Below are positions 8,116-16,774 of a stretch of DNA of 64,000 bases, in pieces. A program made the position numbers and the translations under genes. Every line of letters begins with the position of its first letter. Position 1 is the first letter of the stretch. The stretch covers positions 3,508-67,507 of the forward strand of contig JBAZEH010000005.1 of NCBI GenBank assembly GCA_041653955.1. Direction: 5' to 3'. Under the pieces are notes generated by a model that searched no databases, was not told where the DNA came from, and worked only from the letters and a program-made list of their open reading frames with translations. Source of the stretch: UBA1562 sp041653955. GTDB taxonomy: Bacteria; Omnitrophota; Gorgyraeia; Gygaellales; Profunditerraquicolaceae.

Positions 8116-8670
8116 TCAAACGCCCAGGTCTTTTATGGTAAATATGGATTCTAGTTTAAGCCCGATTCCGGAGAGATTTTCGCCTGCCCCTTCCATCCTG
8201 TCTACTATTACGATCGCTTTCTCCACGCGGACGCCCAGCTCATCCAGCGCCTCCTTTGCCTCAATAAGCGAACCGCCGGTAGTAGCCACGTCATCAACAA
8301 GTATTGCCTTATCTGTATTATTTAAAGGGGGCCCTTCTATCCGGCGCTGCGTCCCATGCCCCTTCGCCGCCTTCCTGACGATAAATGTTTTAATGGGTAT
8401 CTTCTCAATATGGCTTAACGCGGCAGCCGCGCCCACAATAGGGTCAGCGCCCAAGGTAGGCCCTCCTATAGCGGTAATACCCGTGCCTTCTGCCAACCCC
8501 AGGATAATAGAGGCTACCAGATACGCCCCTTCAGGGGTAAGGGTAATAATCCTGCCGTCAAGATAATAGCTGCTCTTCTTGCCGGAAGATAGCGTAAAAT
8601 CACCTTTTTTAAACGCCTCTTTCTTAAGCAGCGCTAACAGGCTTATTTTAAGGTCTTCTATTCTTTCCAT
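8116..8670 (-). CDS. pyrE: Orotate phosphoribosyltransferase
   Basis: 184 residues from ATG 8670; a TTG in frame at 8706 would add 12 residues and is less likely. The PRPP-binding loop AILVDDVATTGGSLIEA, the N-terminal FTLSSGKKSSYYLDGR and GGPTLGADPIV are diagnostic of PyrE. It makes orotidine 5'-phosphate from orotate and PRPP in pyrimidine synthesis. No other pyr gene is in the window. It sits 37 bases after the histidine kinase stop and six bases before the flavoprotein gene. Confidence 0.96.
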   Translation of the reverse strand: MERIEDLKISLLALLKKEAFKKGDFTLSSGKKSSYYLDGRIITLTPEGAYLVASIILGLAEGTGITAIGGPTLGADPIVGAAAALSHIEKIPIKTFIVRKAAKGHGTQRRIEGPPLNNTDKAILVDDVATTGGSLIEAKEALDELGVRVEKAIVIVDRMEGAGENLSGIGLKLESIFTIKDLGV

Positions 8671-8707
8671 ATATATAATTTTACTCCCGTAGCATATAAG
8701 TGTCAAA

Positions 8708-10513
8708 TTATATTGTGTCCAGGCATCTCGCGGAGGCAGCAGGAAGCTTTATCGTAAAGGTAGCCCCCTCATCAGGGGAACTTTGCGCGTAAACAGAGCC
8801 ACCCTGGGTCTTGGCGATATGGTAAACAATAGCCAGGCCCAATCCCGTGCCTTCACCTATGGGCTTGGTGGTAAAAAAAGGATCAAATATCCTGGCGATA
8901 TTATCGTGCGGTATACCGATACCCGTATCCGAGATACTGATCAACACAGACCTTTCTTCCTCCAGGTATCCTGTCCTTACAGTAATCATCCCTCCGTCCT
9001 TATCCGACTTCTTGCGTATGGCCCATTGGGCGTTAGTAACAAGGTCAAATATTGCCTGCTGTAAAAGCTGCGGGTCACTCCTGACAAAAGGGAGGTCAGG
9101 GATAAACTCGGTTTTGATACTGATATTCTGCAGCTTCAGCTCATGCTCCACCAGCGCCAATACTCTTTCCGCCATTTCGTTTAAAGAGAGGTCCTGCGAT
9201 ATCCCCGCGGACTGGTGGGAAAAACTCAACAAGGAACGGATTATTTTGGTGCATCTTTGCGCGGATTCCTCTATGCTGGCCAGTATTTGCTTAAAATCCT
9301 CGTAATCAAACTTACGCTCCTGCTCAGCCATCATCCTGACCAGCTGGACATTATTCAACACGCCCGATAAAGGATTATTTATTTCATGGGCTACGCCTCC
9401 GGCCAGCAGGCCTATAGAAGCCATCTTGGCAGACTGCAGCAGCTGTTCCTGGGCCTCTTTAAGCTTATCATAGGCGGATTGCAGCTTTTCTTCTGTCTTC
9501 CTGCGTTCCGCTATCTCACTGATAAGCTTATCTTTCTGTTCAAAGAAACGGAATATCAGCAAGGCTATCCTTCCAAAATCGCTCCTCTCCTTGCATAACC
9601 CGGAAATATATTCCGGTTCATTCTTGCTTAATGTCATAGATATCATCCTCAAGGGGGCAGATATCCAGCGGGTAAGCGCTAAAGAAAAGGTGGCTAAAGT
9701 GACGGCCGCGAAAATAAGCAGTAAAATATACAGCCTTTTACTCGTAGCCATAAAACCCTTTAATACGGCTGACTTAGATGAAATATCCAACCGCGCTAAC
9801 GGAGCCCCGTCCCAAGCTGCCAACTCCCTGGAGAAATAGATCGTATCCTTTGCGTTTCCTGCGCCTGAAGCCGGTTCTACGCTGCTGCGGCCCATAGCCC
9901 CCATAGGCACAACCTCTATCTTGCTGCCGGTCACTCTTTCTATCTCTCCTACATATTCGCTATCCCATAGGCGCGCCGTAAAAAAGTACCCCCGAGGAAG
10001 CGTCTTCCTTTCGGGGTCGCTGGTAGGATGCACGGTAGCGCCGTGAAATTCCATCAAACCTTCCGGAGTCCAGGCGTAAAACTCGCTGAACCTGGATTTC
10101 TCAAAGATTATGGATATGGCTTCTTTCGGCAGCGGTATCTCAACAAGGTTACTGCCCTCTATGTTGTTAAAAGAGTGTATCAACTCTCCGTTAAGGGAAT
10201 AAGTCCAGGCAGCGTTCGCGCCGAAAGTTACCATCGATGCCTCTATATTCTCACGCGCCCATTCCTTATCCCTGCTCCTGGTAAAATCTACGAATTCATC
10301 CCAATAAGTATAATCATAGACAAAAGATACCAGGGCCCTGCTCTTAAGGCCGATAACGGTATCAAAGACAACCTCCTTATCCGCCCTTTGCCCGCTAAGC
10401 AGCGCGGCGGCTCTTTGATGTTCAAAGTTGCTATGTAACAGCATTAAAACCGCGAATAAGGCCAGTAGCAAAAACAACAGGAGGGTTATTTTGGTATGTA
10501 TCTTCATGGTCAT
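8708..10513 (-). CDS. Sensor histidine kinase with CHASE4-type periplasmic domain
   Basis: 601 residues. A signal-anchor helix (residues 7-27) is followed by a periplasmic region with the CHASE4 hallmarks (YDYTYWDEFVDF) up to about residue 255, a second transmembrane helix (LYILLLIFAAVTLATFSLAL), a juxtamembrane HAMP-like stretch, a coiled coil, the HisKA dimer with phospho-acceptor His near 376 (GGVAHEINNPLSG), and a HATPase with N box (LLQQAIFDLVTNAQWAI) and G boxes (DTGIGIP, GEGTGLGLAI). No response regulator is adjacent, so it is an orphan. A promoter overlapping its start would give a nearly leaderless mRNA; MKIHTKITLL from ATG 10507 is an alternative start. Confidence 0.93.
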   Translation of the reverse strand: MTMKIHTKITLLLFLLLALFAVLMLLHSNFEHQRAAALLSGQRADKEVVFDTVIGLKSRALVSFVYDYTYWDEFVDFTRSRDKEWARENIEASMVTFGANAAWTYSLNGELIHSFNNIEGSNLVEIPLPKEAISIIFEKSRFSEFYAWTPEGLMEFHGATVHPTSDPERKTLPRGYFFTARLWDSEYVGEIERVTGSKIEVVPMGAMGRSSVEPASGAGNAKDTIYFSRELAAWDGAPLARLDISSKSAVLKGFMATSKRLYILLLIFAAVTLATFSLALTRWISAPLRMISMTLSKNEPEYISGLCKERSDFGRIALLIFRFFEQKDKLISEIAERRKTEEKLQSAYDKLKEAQEQLLQSAKMASIGLLAGGVAHEINNPLSGVLNNVQLVRMMAEQERKFDYEDFKQILASIEESAQRCTKIIRSLLSFSHQSAGISQDLSLNEMAERVLALVEHELKLQNISIKTEFIPDLPFVRSDPQLLQQAIFDLVTNAQWAIRKKSDKDGGMITVRTGYLEEERSVLISISDTGIGIPHDNIARIFDPFFTTKPIGEGTGLGLAIVYHIAKTQGGSVYAQSSPDEGATFTIKLPAASARCLDTI

Positions 10514-10514
10514 A

Positions 10515-10542
10515 ATTATGCCATATTTTGCTTATATATCAA
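10515..10542 (-). promoter_or_regulatory. Putative promoter of the histidine kinase operon
   Basis: On the minus strand TTGATA (10542-10537), a 16-base spacer and CATAAT (10520-10515). Its expected start point falls at the ATG codons 10513/10507, implying a transcript with almost no leader. Matches are imperfect, so this is a moderate call. Confidence 0.45.
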
Positions 10543-10578
10543 TATATTTTACGTCAAAAATGCTGCCGAGTTCTAAGA

Positions 10579-10607
10579 TTGACAAACCTTATTTTAATTG
10601 TTATGAT
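10579..10607 (+). promoter_or_regulatory. Consensus promoter of comF-lptF-lptG
   Basis: TTGACA at 10579-10584, a 17-base spacer and TATGAT at 10602-10607. The predicted start point (about seven bases on) coincides with the ATG at 10614, so the transcript would be leaderless or begin at the start codon. Confidence 0.75.
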
Positions 10608-10613
10608 ATGGGC

Positions 10614-11339
10614 ATGTTAGGCGGGTTTTTTAATGCTCTGGCCGATATTATTTACCCCAGGGTATGCCTGGTCTGCAGAGGGCCCCTTAAAGAAAGGCCT
10701 TCTATTGATAACTTAGTATGCGCGGGGTGCTGGAGCAATATCAAAAAGAACTCTCCCCCCTTCTGCCGGTGTTGCGGCAGGCAATTGGCAAAACCCGTGA
10801 CAAAAACTATATGCCCTGTCTGCGTAAGAAAACCCGTGCACTTTGACCGGGCATTTGCCCCTTGCCCTTATGAGGGGATAGTCAAAGAGCTGATACGCGC
10901 TTTTAAATACCGCGGCAAGGATTATCTGGGCCCGACGCTGGCCAGCTTAATGACGGAATTTATAAAGGAGTACGCTATCCCTGTAGAACTTATGGATATG
11001 ATCATACCTGTGCCGCTATCCAACGTCAGGCTGAGGGAAAGGGAATTCAACCAGGCGCGCATATTAAGCGAGAATATCGCGCGCGCCTTTAATAAAGAGC
11101 TGTCGGGCGACAGCCTCAAGCGCGTAAAACATACGCGCAACCAGGCAGAACTGGAGGCCGGCGAACGCCTTTTGAACGTAAAAGACAGCTTCGCCGCGGT
11201 AAAAAAAGAAATTATAAAAAACAGGAATATCCTGCTGGTTGACGACGTGCTGACTACGGGCGCGACCTGCTCGGAGGCAGCGCGCGCCTTAAAAGGCGCC
11301 GGGGCCAATGTAGTTTTTGTCCTGACGCTGGCTAACTAA
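10614..11339 (+). CDS. comF: ComF-like amidophosphoribosyltransferase-fold protein
   Basis: 241 residues from ATG 10614 (ATG 10608 is two codons earlier). The N-terminus carries the zinc-finger cysteines of ComF proteins (CLVCRGPL, CAGCW, FCRCCGRQL, CPVC) and the C-terminus the type I phosphoribosyltransferase loop ILLVDDVLTTGATCSEAARA with the conserved REREFNQARIL helix. ComF proteins are linked to DNA uptake and helicase function in competent bacteria, but they are widespread in non-competent species and the enzymatic role is unknown. The open frame extends upstream to 10428, yet the promoter at 10579-10607 rules that start out. It is followed two bases later by lptF. Confidence 0.92.
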   Translation: MLGGFFNALADIIYPRVCLVCRGPLKERPSIDNLVCAGCWSNIKKNSPPFCRCCGRQLAKPVTKTICPVCVRKPVHFDRAFAPCPYEGIVKELIRAFKYRGKDYLGPTLASLMTEFIKEYAIPVELMDMIIPVPLSNVRLREREFNQARILSENIARAFNKELSGDSLKRVKHTRNQAELEAGERLLNVKDSFAAVKKEIIKNRNILLVDDVLTTGATCSEAARALKGAGANVVFVLTLAN

Positions 11340-11341
11340 AT

Positions 11342-12439
11342 ATGAAAATACTGCGTAATTATTTTTTGAAGGAATTTATCGGCCCTCTTTTCATGGCATT
11401 GGGGGTGCTTACCTTTGTCATGATACTCGGAAACCTTATCAAGATCGCCGATTTAGTCATAAACAAGGGCGTGGATATCTTCAATGTCTCCAAGCTGCTG
11501 GTATTAATGATACCCTATCTCCTGACATACACCATGCCTATTGCCGCTCTTACGGCAGTGCTTCTTTCTTTGGGAAGGCTCTCAAGCGACAATGAGATAA
11601 TAGCCATCAGGGCAAGCGGCATCAATATGTTCAGCCTTATAGCCCCGCTGCTTATAGTCGGGTTGATAATAAGCCTGATACTGGTGGTATTTAATGACCG
11701 GGTCATACCTTACGCGCATTTCGCCACCAGGAAGACGATCATGGAGATCGGGGTAAAAAACCCTACTGCCGCGCTTGAGCCGGGGATATTCATAGACTCC
11801 TTCGAGAAATATGTCCTTTTTATCTATAAAATAGATAAGAACAAGCTGAATAACGTGCGCATATACGAACCGCAGGGGGAAGACAGGCCGGCGCGCACTA
11901 TCGTAGCCAAAAGAGGGGAATTTATCGCGGTGCCGGAAAAGAATATGATCAAATTAAAGCTTATGGAGGGGACTTCCGATGAGCCGGACCCGGAAAACCC
12001 GAACAATTTCTATAAGCTGAACTTCAAGACCTATTTCATGACCCTGAACCTTGGCCAGATGCGCGATACGAGCAATATTGAGAAAAAACCCAAGGATATG
12101 ACCATACAAGAGTTAAAACACGAGATCAAAAAAAGAGAAAAAGATGGTATTGACCCTGCCCCGCTTATAACCGAAATAAACGAAAAGATATCCCTCGCCT
12201 TCGCCTGCTTTGTGCTGATGCTCTTCGGTATACCCCTGGCAATAATCACCCGCCGCCGCGAGAAATCCATCAACTTCGGCATGGCCTTTCTTATCGTCGG
12301 GATATATTACCTCATGCTCCTGGGCTCCCAGGCCCTGGGGATACAGGGTAAACTGAATCCCATGATCGCCATGTGGATACCCAATATAATACTGGGGGGG
12401 ATAGGGGCTACGCTGACATATAAATTATGCGTATCTTAG
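11342..12439 (+). CDS. lptF: LPS export ABC transporter permease LptF
   Basis: 365 residues, the usual size (E. coli 366). Three N-terminal helices and three C-terminal helices flank a periplasmic beta-jellyroll of about 150 residues; SSDNEIIAIRASGINMFSLI is the conserved coupling-helix region of the LptF/LptG (YjgP/YjgQ) family. LptF and LptG form the LptB2FG complex that extracts lipopolysaccharide from the inner membrane. The presence of both subunits indicates a diderm with LPS. The ATPase lptB is not in the window. The stop overlaps lptG by 13 bases. Which of the two is F and which G is assigned by order and is less certain than the family. Confidence 0.92.
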   Translation: MKILRNYFLKEFIGPLFMALGVLTFVMILGNLIKIADLVINKGVDIFNVSKLLVLMIPYLLTYTMPIAALTAVLLSLGRLSSDNEIIAIRASGINMFSLIAPLLIVGLIISLILVVFNDRVIPYAHFATRKTIMEIGVKNPTAALEPGIFIDSFEKYVLFIYKIDKNKLNNVRIYEPQGEDRPARTIVAKRGEFIAVPEKNMIKLKLMEGTSDEPDPENPNNFYKLNFKTYFMTLNLGQMRDTSNIEKKPKDMTIQELKHEIKKREKDGIDPAPLITEINEKISLAFACFVLMLFGIPLAIITRRREKSINFGMAFLIVGIYYLMLLGSQALGIQGKLNPMIAMWIPNIILGGIGATLTYKLCVS

Positions 12440-13527
12440 ACCGCTATATATTGAAATCCGTCCTGGCGCTATTCTTCCAATGCCTGCTCACCTTCCTCTT
12501 CCTTTACGTCATAATAGATATATTCTCGCACTTAGACGATATATTAAAACATAAGACGAGCCTGGAGATGATAGGCAGGTATTACCTGTCTTATCTGCCT
12601 ATAATATTCGTGCAGGTCTCCCCCATTGCCTGCCTCTTAAGCACCCTGTACACTTTCGGGGCGCTCAACCGCAATAATGAACTTATCGCCATGCGCGCAT
12701 CCGGACTGAATATATTCCAGATAACCAAAACCGTGATCATATTCGGGATAATCCTTAGCGCCTGCGTATTCTGGGTAAATGACAGGTTCGTCCCTTCTTC
12801 CATGGCGCTGACCGAGAAGATCAAATCGCAGATGGAGTCCGGAGCCAGGAAGACAAAAGAAAAAGGGCATGAAACCATCAGCAACCTCTCCATGTACGGC
12901 TTAAAGAACAGGTTATTTTTCGTAAATAAGTTCTCGCCTTCCGCGAATACTATGGAAGGGATAATAATACTTGAGCACGACGATAAGCAGAATATCACTA
13001 AAAAGATAGTGGCAAACAAAGGGGTTTACAGGGACGGGTTATGGTGGTTCTATCAGTGCATAACTTATCATTTCGACGATAATGTCCAGATGAGAGAAGA
13101 GCCGCAATACGAGGAAGAAGAGATAATGGAGATACCGGAAACACCTTATGACTTCCTGCATCAGATGCTGCGCCCGGAATTCATGACCATCTCCCAGCTT
13201 AATAACTATATCTGGAAACTATCCGAAAGCGGCGCTACCACGGTAATAAGGAACCTTAAGGTAGACCTTTACCAAAGGTTCACATCGCCGCTTACCAGCA
13301 TAGTCATTATTCTGCTGGGGATACCTTTTTCTATGGTAATGCGCAAACGCGCCACAGGATTATCTTCAATAGGACTGTCGCTTATGGTAGGATTTTTGTA
13401 TTACGTCTTCAACGCGGTAAGCATTGCCCTGGGTAAGGCGGGGGTATTCCCTCCGATAATAGCAGCATCATTAAGCCATATCGTCGCCCTTACTACGGCG
13501 TTATACCTGATACATAAACTACCCTGA
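12427..13527 (+). CDS. lptG: LPS export ABC transporter permease LptG
   Basis: 366 residues with the same helix-jellyroll-helix plan as the preceding protein, including LNRNNELIAMRASGLNIFQI and the C-terminal LLGIPFSMVMRKRATGLS segment. It is the partner permease of LptF in LPS transport to the Lpt bridge. It overlaps lptF by 13 bases, implying coupled translation. The gene converges on alr with only six bases between stop codons and no visible terminator, so antisense read-through into the long minus-strand operon is possible. Confidence 0.92.
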   Translation: MRILDRYILKSVLALFFQCLLTFLFLYVIIDIFSHLDDILKHKTSLEMIGRYYLSYLPIIFVQVSPIACLLSTLYTFGALNRNNELIAMRASGLNIFQITKTVIIFGIILSACVFWVNDRFVPSSMALTEKIKSQMESGARKTKEKGHETISNLSMYGLKNRLFFVNKFSPSANTMEGIIILEHDDKQNITKKIVANKGVYRDGLWWFYQCITYHFDDNVQMREEPQYEEEEIMEIPETPYDFLHQMLRPEFMTISQLNNYIWKLSESGATTVIRNLKVDLYQRFTSPLTSIVIILLGIPFSMVMRKRATGLSSIGLSLMVGFLYYVFNAVSIALGKAGVFPPIIAASLSHIVALTTALYLIHKLP

Positions 13528-13533
13528 AGAAAA

Positions 13534-14673
13534 TCATACATATATTCTCGGCACACGGCTGCCCAGCCCGCAGACTATCTCATAAGGTATGGTATACGAA
13601 AGTTCAGCCAGCTCCTCGGCGGTTATCTTTTGCCTTCCTTGCGAGCCGATAAGCACTACTTCATCCCCTATCCTGGCCTTAAGGCCGCCCACATCAACCA
13701 TTATCTGATCCATACATATCCTGCCGCTTATCTTAAAACGCTTACCGCCTATCAGGACCGGAGCGTTATTGGAAAGATTGCGCGGATAACCATCCCCATA
13801 ACCGATAGGTAAAGTAATAATATTAGCTGCTTTTTTAGTAATATAAATATGGCCATAACTTACACCGTGGCCCTTAGAGAGCCTCTTCATGAACAGGACC
13901 CTGCTCTTCAGGCTTAAGACCGGCTTGAAGCTGACCTTCAACCCCTTCTTGGGATAAAGGCCGTATATCACCAACCCCGGGCGGACCATATTAAAATGGC
14001 TATCCTTATGGCCGATAATACCCATACTGTTTGCCGCGTGCACTAAAGGTATACTGATCCCCGCCTTATCCAGCCTGTGCGTGAGGAGCTTAAGCAGGTT
14101 AATCTGATAAGAAGTGAATCTTTTATCCATATCCGCGAACGGAAAATGCGTAAATATACCCTCTATATTTACGCGCTTTAATTTATGGACCCTTTTTACG
14201 AGATCTTCCGCGTCCAGGTGCGATACGCCGATCCTGCCCATCCCGGTATCCACCTTTATATGCACATTTACGTTTTTACCCAGGGACCTGGCCTTATTAT
14301 CCAACGCGCGGGCCAGAGATTCATCGCAAACGGTGACGGTAAGTCCATATTTAAATACGGGAGGAATATCTTTCTTCATGATCAGTCCGAGTATCAATAT
14401 AGGGACCTTTACCCCTGCCTCCCTTAATTTTATCCCTTCATCTATTGATGCCACACCCAGATAATCCACTCCGCAGGATACCAGTTTTTTACTTACCGGT
14501 ATAAGCCCGTGCCCGTAGGCGTCTGCCTTAACGCAAACCATGACCCTGGTTTTAGGAGCCACCAGCTTTTTTATCTGTCTGAAATTATAAGCCAGGTTAT
14601 TTAAATTTACCTCTGCCCACGTGGGCCTGTATCCTATGCTCTTGGCCTTATTCATCTTTTTCTGATCTGGCAC
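13534..14673 (-). CDS. alr: Alanine racemase
   Basis: 379 residues. The PLP lysine lies in MVCVKADAYGHG near residue 48; the second catalytic base is the Tyr of GHGVSYGHIYIT; FTHFPFADMDK and PLVHAANSMGI are further family motifs. It makes D-alanine for peptidoglycan. Family enzymes are about 360-380 residues, so it is full length. It overlaps the end of tsaB by about 20 bases and is the last gene of the long minus-strand operon, converging with lptG. Confidence 0.97.
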   Translation of the reverse strand: MPDQKKMNKAKSIGYRPTWAEVNLNNLAYNFRQIKKLVAPKTRVMVCVKADAYGHGLIPVSKKLVSCGVDYLGVASIDEGIKLREAGVKVPILILGLIMKKDIPPVFKYGLTVTVCDESLARALDNKARSLGKNVNVHIKVDTGMGRIGVSHLDAEDLVKRVHKLKRVNIEGIFTHFPFADMDKRFTSYQINLLKLLTHRLDKAGISIPLVHAANSMGIIGHKDSHFNMVRPGLVIYGLYPKKGLKVSFKPVLSLKSRVLFMKRLSKGHGVSYGHIYITKKAANIITLPIGYGDGYPRNLSNNAPVLIGGKRFKISGRICMDQIMVDVGGLKARIGDEVVLIGSQGRQKITAEELAELSYTIPYEIVCGLGSRVPRIYV

Positions 14674-15332
14674 TCTTTGGGATAGATATAAACCGGTTTA
14701 ACTTTGAAGCCCCTTCCGGATCTTCCTTTTTTGATTATCTGCACTGCCGCTTTAATAATATTATGCCCGGAAGGATACCAGTGGTCCTTTTCCAGCAACA
14801 TACCGATATCCATCTTTGTCAGGATCTTATCCTTATACATGCCTATCGCATCCCCCAGGCACACTACCCCTTTTCTGGCCGTTATCTTTTTAAGTAGCTC
14901 ATCTATAGTCAGAAGCATATAAGGGGTAATACGTTTTAATTTACCCGCGCTGTTACTGTAAATGGCGCAATAAATAAGGCCTCTTTTGGCATCGATGATC
15001 GGAGCAATATATTTAGCTTCAGCAGGGGCATTAGCCGCCAGTATATCCAGGGTAGGTATCCCTATAACCGGCTTATTTAATGACAAAGCAAGCCCTTTTA
15101 TCGCGGCGATCCCCACGCGCATACCGGTAAAAGAACCGGGGCCTAAACCGCAGGCAAGATAATCTATATCCTTCATCCGCCAGCCGATCGCATTGACCAC
15201 CCTCTTTATGGTTAAGGCGAGCAGACCTGAAAGCCTCCTTTCAACCTCAAGCCTGTATTCGCATACCATCCCGTCGTTGTATACGCCTATGCAAAGGAAT
15301 TTTGAAGTAGTGTCAATCCCTAATATCTTCAT
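14652..15332 (-). CDS. tsaB: tRNA t6A biosynthesis protein TsaB
   Basis: 226 residues with the ASKHA-fold N-terminus MKILGIDTTSKFLCIGVYND and the TsaB signature LACGLGPGSFTGMRVG. TsaB is the scaffold paralogue of TsaD in the complex that transfers threonylcarbamoyl to A37 of ANN-decoding tRNAs. The neighbouring upstream gene is tsaE, overlapping by about 20 bases, and a tRNA substrate of this pathway (the intron-bearing tRNA-Asn) is also in the window. tsaC and tsaD are not in the window. Confidence 0.94.
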   Translation of the reverse strand: MKILGIDTTSKFLCIGVYNDGMVCEYRLEVERRLSGLLALTIKRVVNAIGWRMKDIDYLACGLGPGSFTGMRVGIAAIKGLALSLNKPVIGIPTLDILAANAPAEAKYIAPIIDAKRGLIYCAIYSNSAGKLKRITPYMLLTIDELLKKITARKGVVCLGDAIGMYKDKILTKMDIGMLLEKDHWYPSGHNIIKAAVQIIKKGRSGRGFKVKPVYIYPKECQIRKR

Positions 15333-15798
15333 TTATCTTTCGCAGCAGCTCTTTATGGCGCCTGCCAAAAGCGCTGAATTCAAATGCCCTGGTTAAATCC
15401 GATCTTATCCTTAATCTTATCTTCAAATACTCCCGCGGCAGCAGGCTTTTCAGCCTGTCCGCCCATTCTACTACAGTCACCCCGTCATCATAGAAATACT
15501 CTTCATATCCCAGCGCCAGTATATCATTTACCCTCTCTAACCTGTAAAGGTCAAAATGGTATAAGGGTATCCTGCCGCGGGAGTGCTGCCTTATCAAAAC
15601 GAAGGACGGGCTTATAACATCACCCATTTTTATTCCAAGCCCGGAAGCAATACCCTTAGTAAGCACTGTTTTACCAGCGCCAAACTCTCCGAACAGGCAT
15701 ATTATATCACCTTTACGCGAGTTTTTCGCTATCACACTGCCTATCTTTAATGTCTCTTTGACCGATCTAGATACCATATAAAACACTTCTCCATCCAA
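15313..15798 (-). CDS. tsaE: tRNA t6A biosynthesis ATPase TsaE
   Basis: 161 residues. The P-loop LFGEFGAGKTVLTKGIASGL and ISPSFVLI...YHFDLYRLE are the diagnostic TsaE (YjeE) motifs; VVEWADRLKSLLP follows. The ATPase drives turnover of the TsaB-TsaD complex. ATG 15798 is used here; ATG 15777 (MVSRSVKETL) is an alternative that fits the family N-terminus equally well. It overlaps tsaB by about 20 bases. A degenerate hairpin repeat occupies the gap to thiL. Confidence 0.95.
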   Translation of the reverse strand: MDGEVFYMVSRSVKETLKIGSVIAKNSRKGDIICLFGEFGAGKTVLTKGIASGLGIKMGDVISPSFVLIRQHSRGRIPLYHFDLYRLERVNDILALGYEEYFYDDGVTVVEWADRLKSLLPREYLKIRLRIRSDLTRAFEFSAFGRRHKELLRKINEDIRD

Positions 15799-15809
15799 TC
15801 AATACTATC

Positions 15810-15844
15810 AGGGACGTCTTTACAAACAAAATAAAGGGTGCCCC
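15810..15844. repeat. Degenerate AGGGAC-type hairpin between thiL and tsaE
   Basis: GGGACGTCTTTA and TAAAGGGTGCCCC form an imperfect inverted repeat around a short A-rich loop. It resembles a decayed member of the AGGGACAC/GTGTCCCT family seen elsewhere in this window. Confidence 0.5.
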
Positions 15845-15874
15845 AAATTCAAAGAGATCCCTATATTAGCGAAG

Positions 15875-16774
15875 CTAAAAATGGAGGTATCCTTTGGGCT
15901 TAATAACCCTTACCCTGCCCTTTTTATCAACTAATCTTAAACCACACTCCTTATGCACTACCTGCCCGATAGGCTGGCAAAAATCAAGCCTGCTTCTGCG
16001 CAAATTCTTTGATTCGCTTTTGGACATCGTAAAAAGAAGCTCAAAATCCTCCCCCGTATAAAGCGCATCATCTATATTGCGCGCGCTCCTGCTCAAAGGG
16101 ATAAGGTCCTCATATATTACCGCGCCCTTATCGCTCTCTTTAAGTATGTGCCCCAGGTCCTGCGCCAAGCCGTCGGATATATCGATCATGGAGTTGACCT
16201 TGAAATCTTTAACAAGCGCTCTCGCTTCCTTTAACCTGGGGGTGAAGGTAAGGTGTTTCCCGGCAATAGAGCCCCCAAGTTTACCGGTAACGAATATAAC
16301 ATCCCCCTCTTTTGCCTGGCTCCTTAAAACAAGCTTCTTCCTGTCCACAAACCCGGCCATACTCACGTCAATAGCCAGCTGCCTTGAACGGCTGATATCC
16401 CCGCCGACGAGATTTATACCGTACTTTTCCGTTACGCTCAACATCCCTTTAACCAGCTTATCCGTAAAATGAAGCGTACTGTTAGCAGGTATAGCCAGCG
16501 ATACCAGGCAGTAACGCGGTTCCCCTCCGCAGGCCGCGATATCGCTTACCGATATTGCTATCGCCTTTCTGCCGATAAGATACGGGTCCTCTTTAACGGT
16601 AAAATCCACCCCCGCCACTATCATATCGCAGGTAAGAAGCATATATTTATCCTTGCTTAACCTTACTACGGCGCAATCATCTCCCGTACCTTTTACCACA
16701 GAGGTATCGGTCTTTATAAGCCTCTTTAACCTGTCGATCAAACCAAACTCCCCTATATTTTTTATGGAAACCAT
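15875..16774 (-). CDS. thiL: Thiamine-monophosphate kinase
   Basis: 299 residues, slightly shorter than E. coli ThiL (325). It shows GTGDDCAVV, LTCDMIVAGVDFT, GRKAIAISVSDIAACGG, NLVGGDISRS and SMIDISDGLAQDL, the ATP and metal-binding motifs of the PurM/ThiL fold. It phosphorylates thiamine phosphate to thiamine diphosphate. It directly follows mtnA (adjacent stop and start) and is separated from tsaE by a 76-bp gap with a decayed hairpin. No thiamine riboswitch or other thi gene is visible. Confidence 0.95.
   Translation of the reverse strand: MVSIKNIGEFGLIDRLKRLIKTDTSVVKGTGDDCAVVRLSKDKYMLLTCDMIVAGVDFTVKEDPYLIGRKAIAISVSDIAACGGEPRYCLVSLAIPANSTLHFTDKLVKGMLSVTEKYGINLVGGDISRSRQLAIDVSMAGFVDRKKLVLRSQAKEGDVIFVTGKLGGSIAGKHLTFTPRLKEARALVKDFKVNSMIDISDGLAQDLGHILKESDKGAVIYEDLIPLSRSARNIDDALYTGEDFELLFTMSKSESKNLRRSRLDFCQPIGQVVHKECGLRLVDKKGRVRVIKPKGYLHF

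Noticed and set aside
10428..10607. 60-codon N-terminal extension of ComF with a hydrophobic stretch
   Set aside because: It overlaps the histidine kinase start and the comF promoter, and ComF proteins begin at the LADIIYPRVC region.
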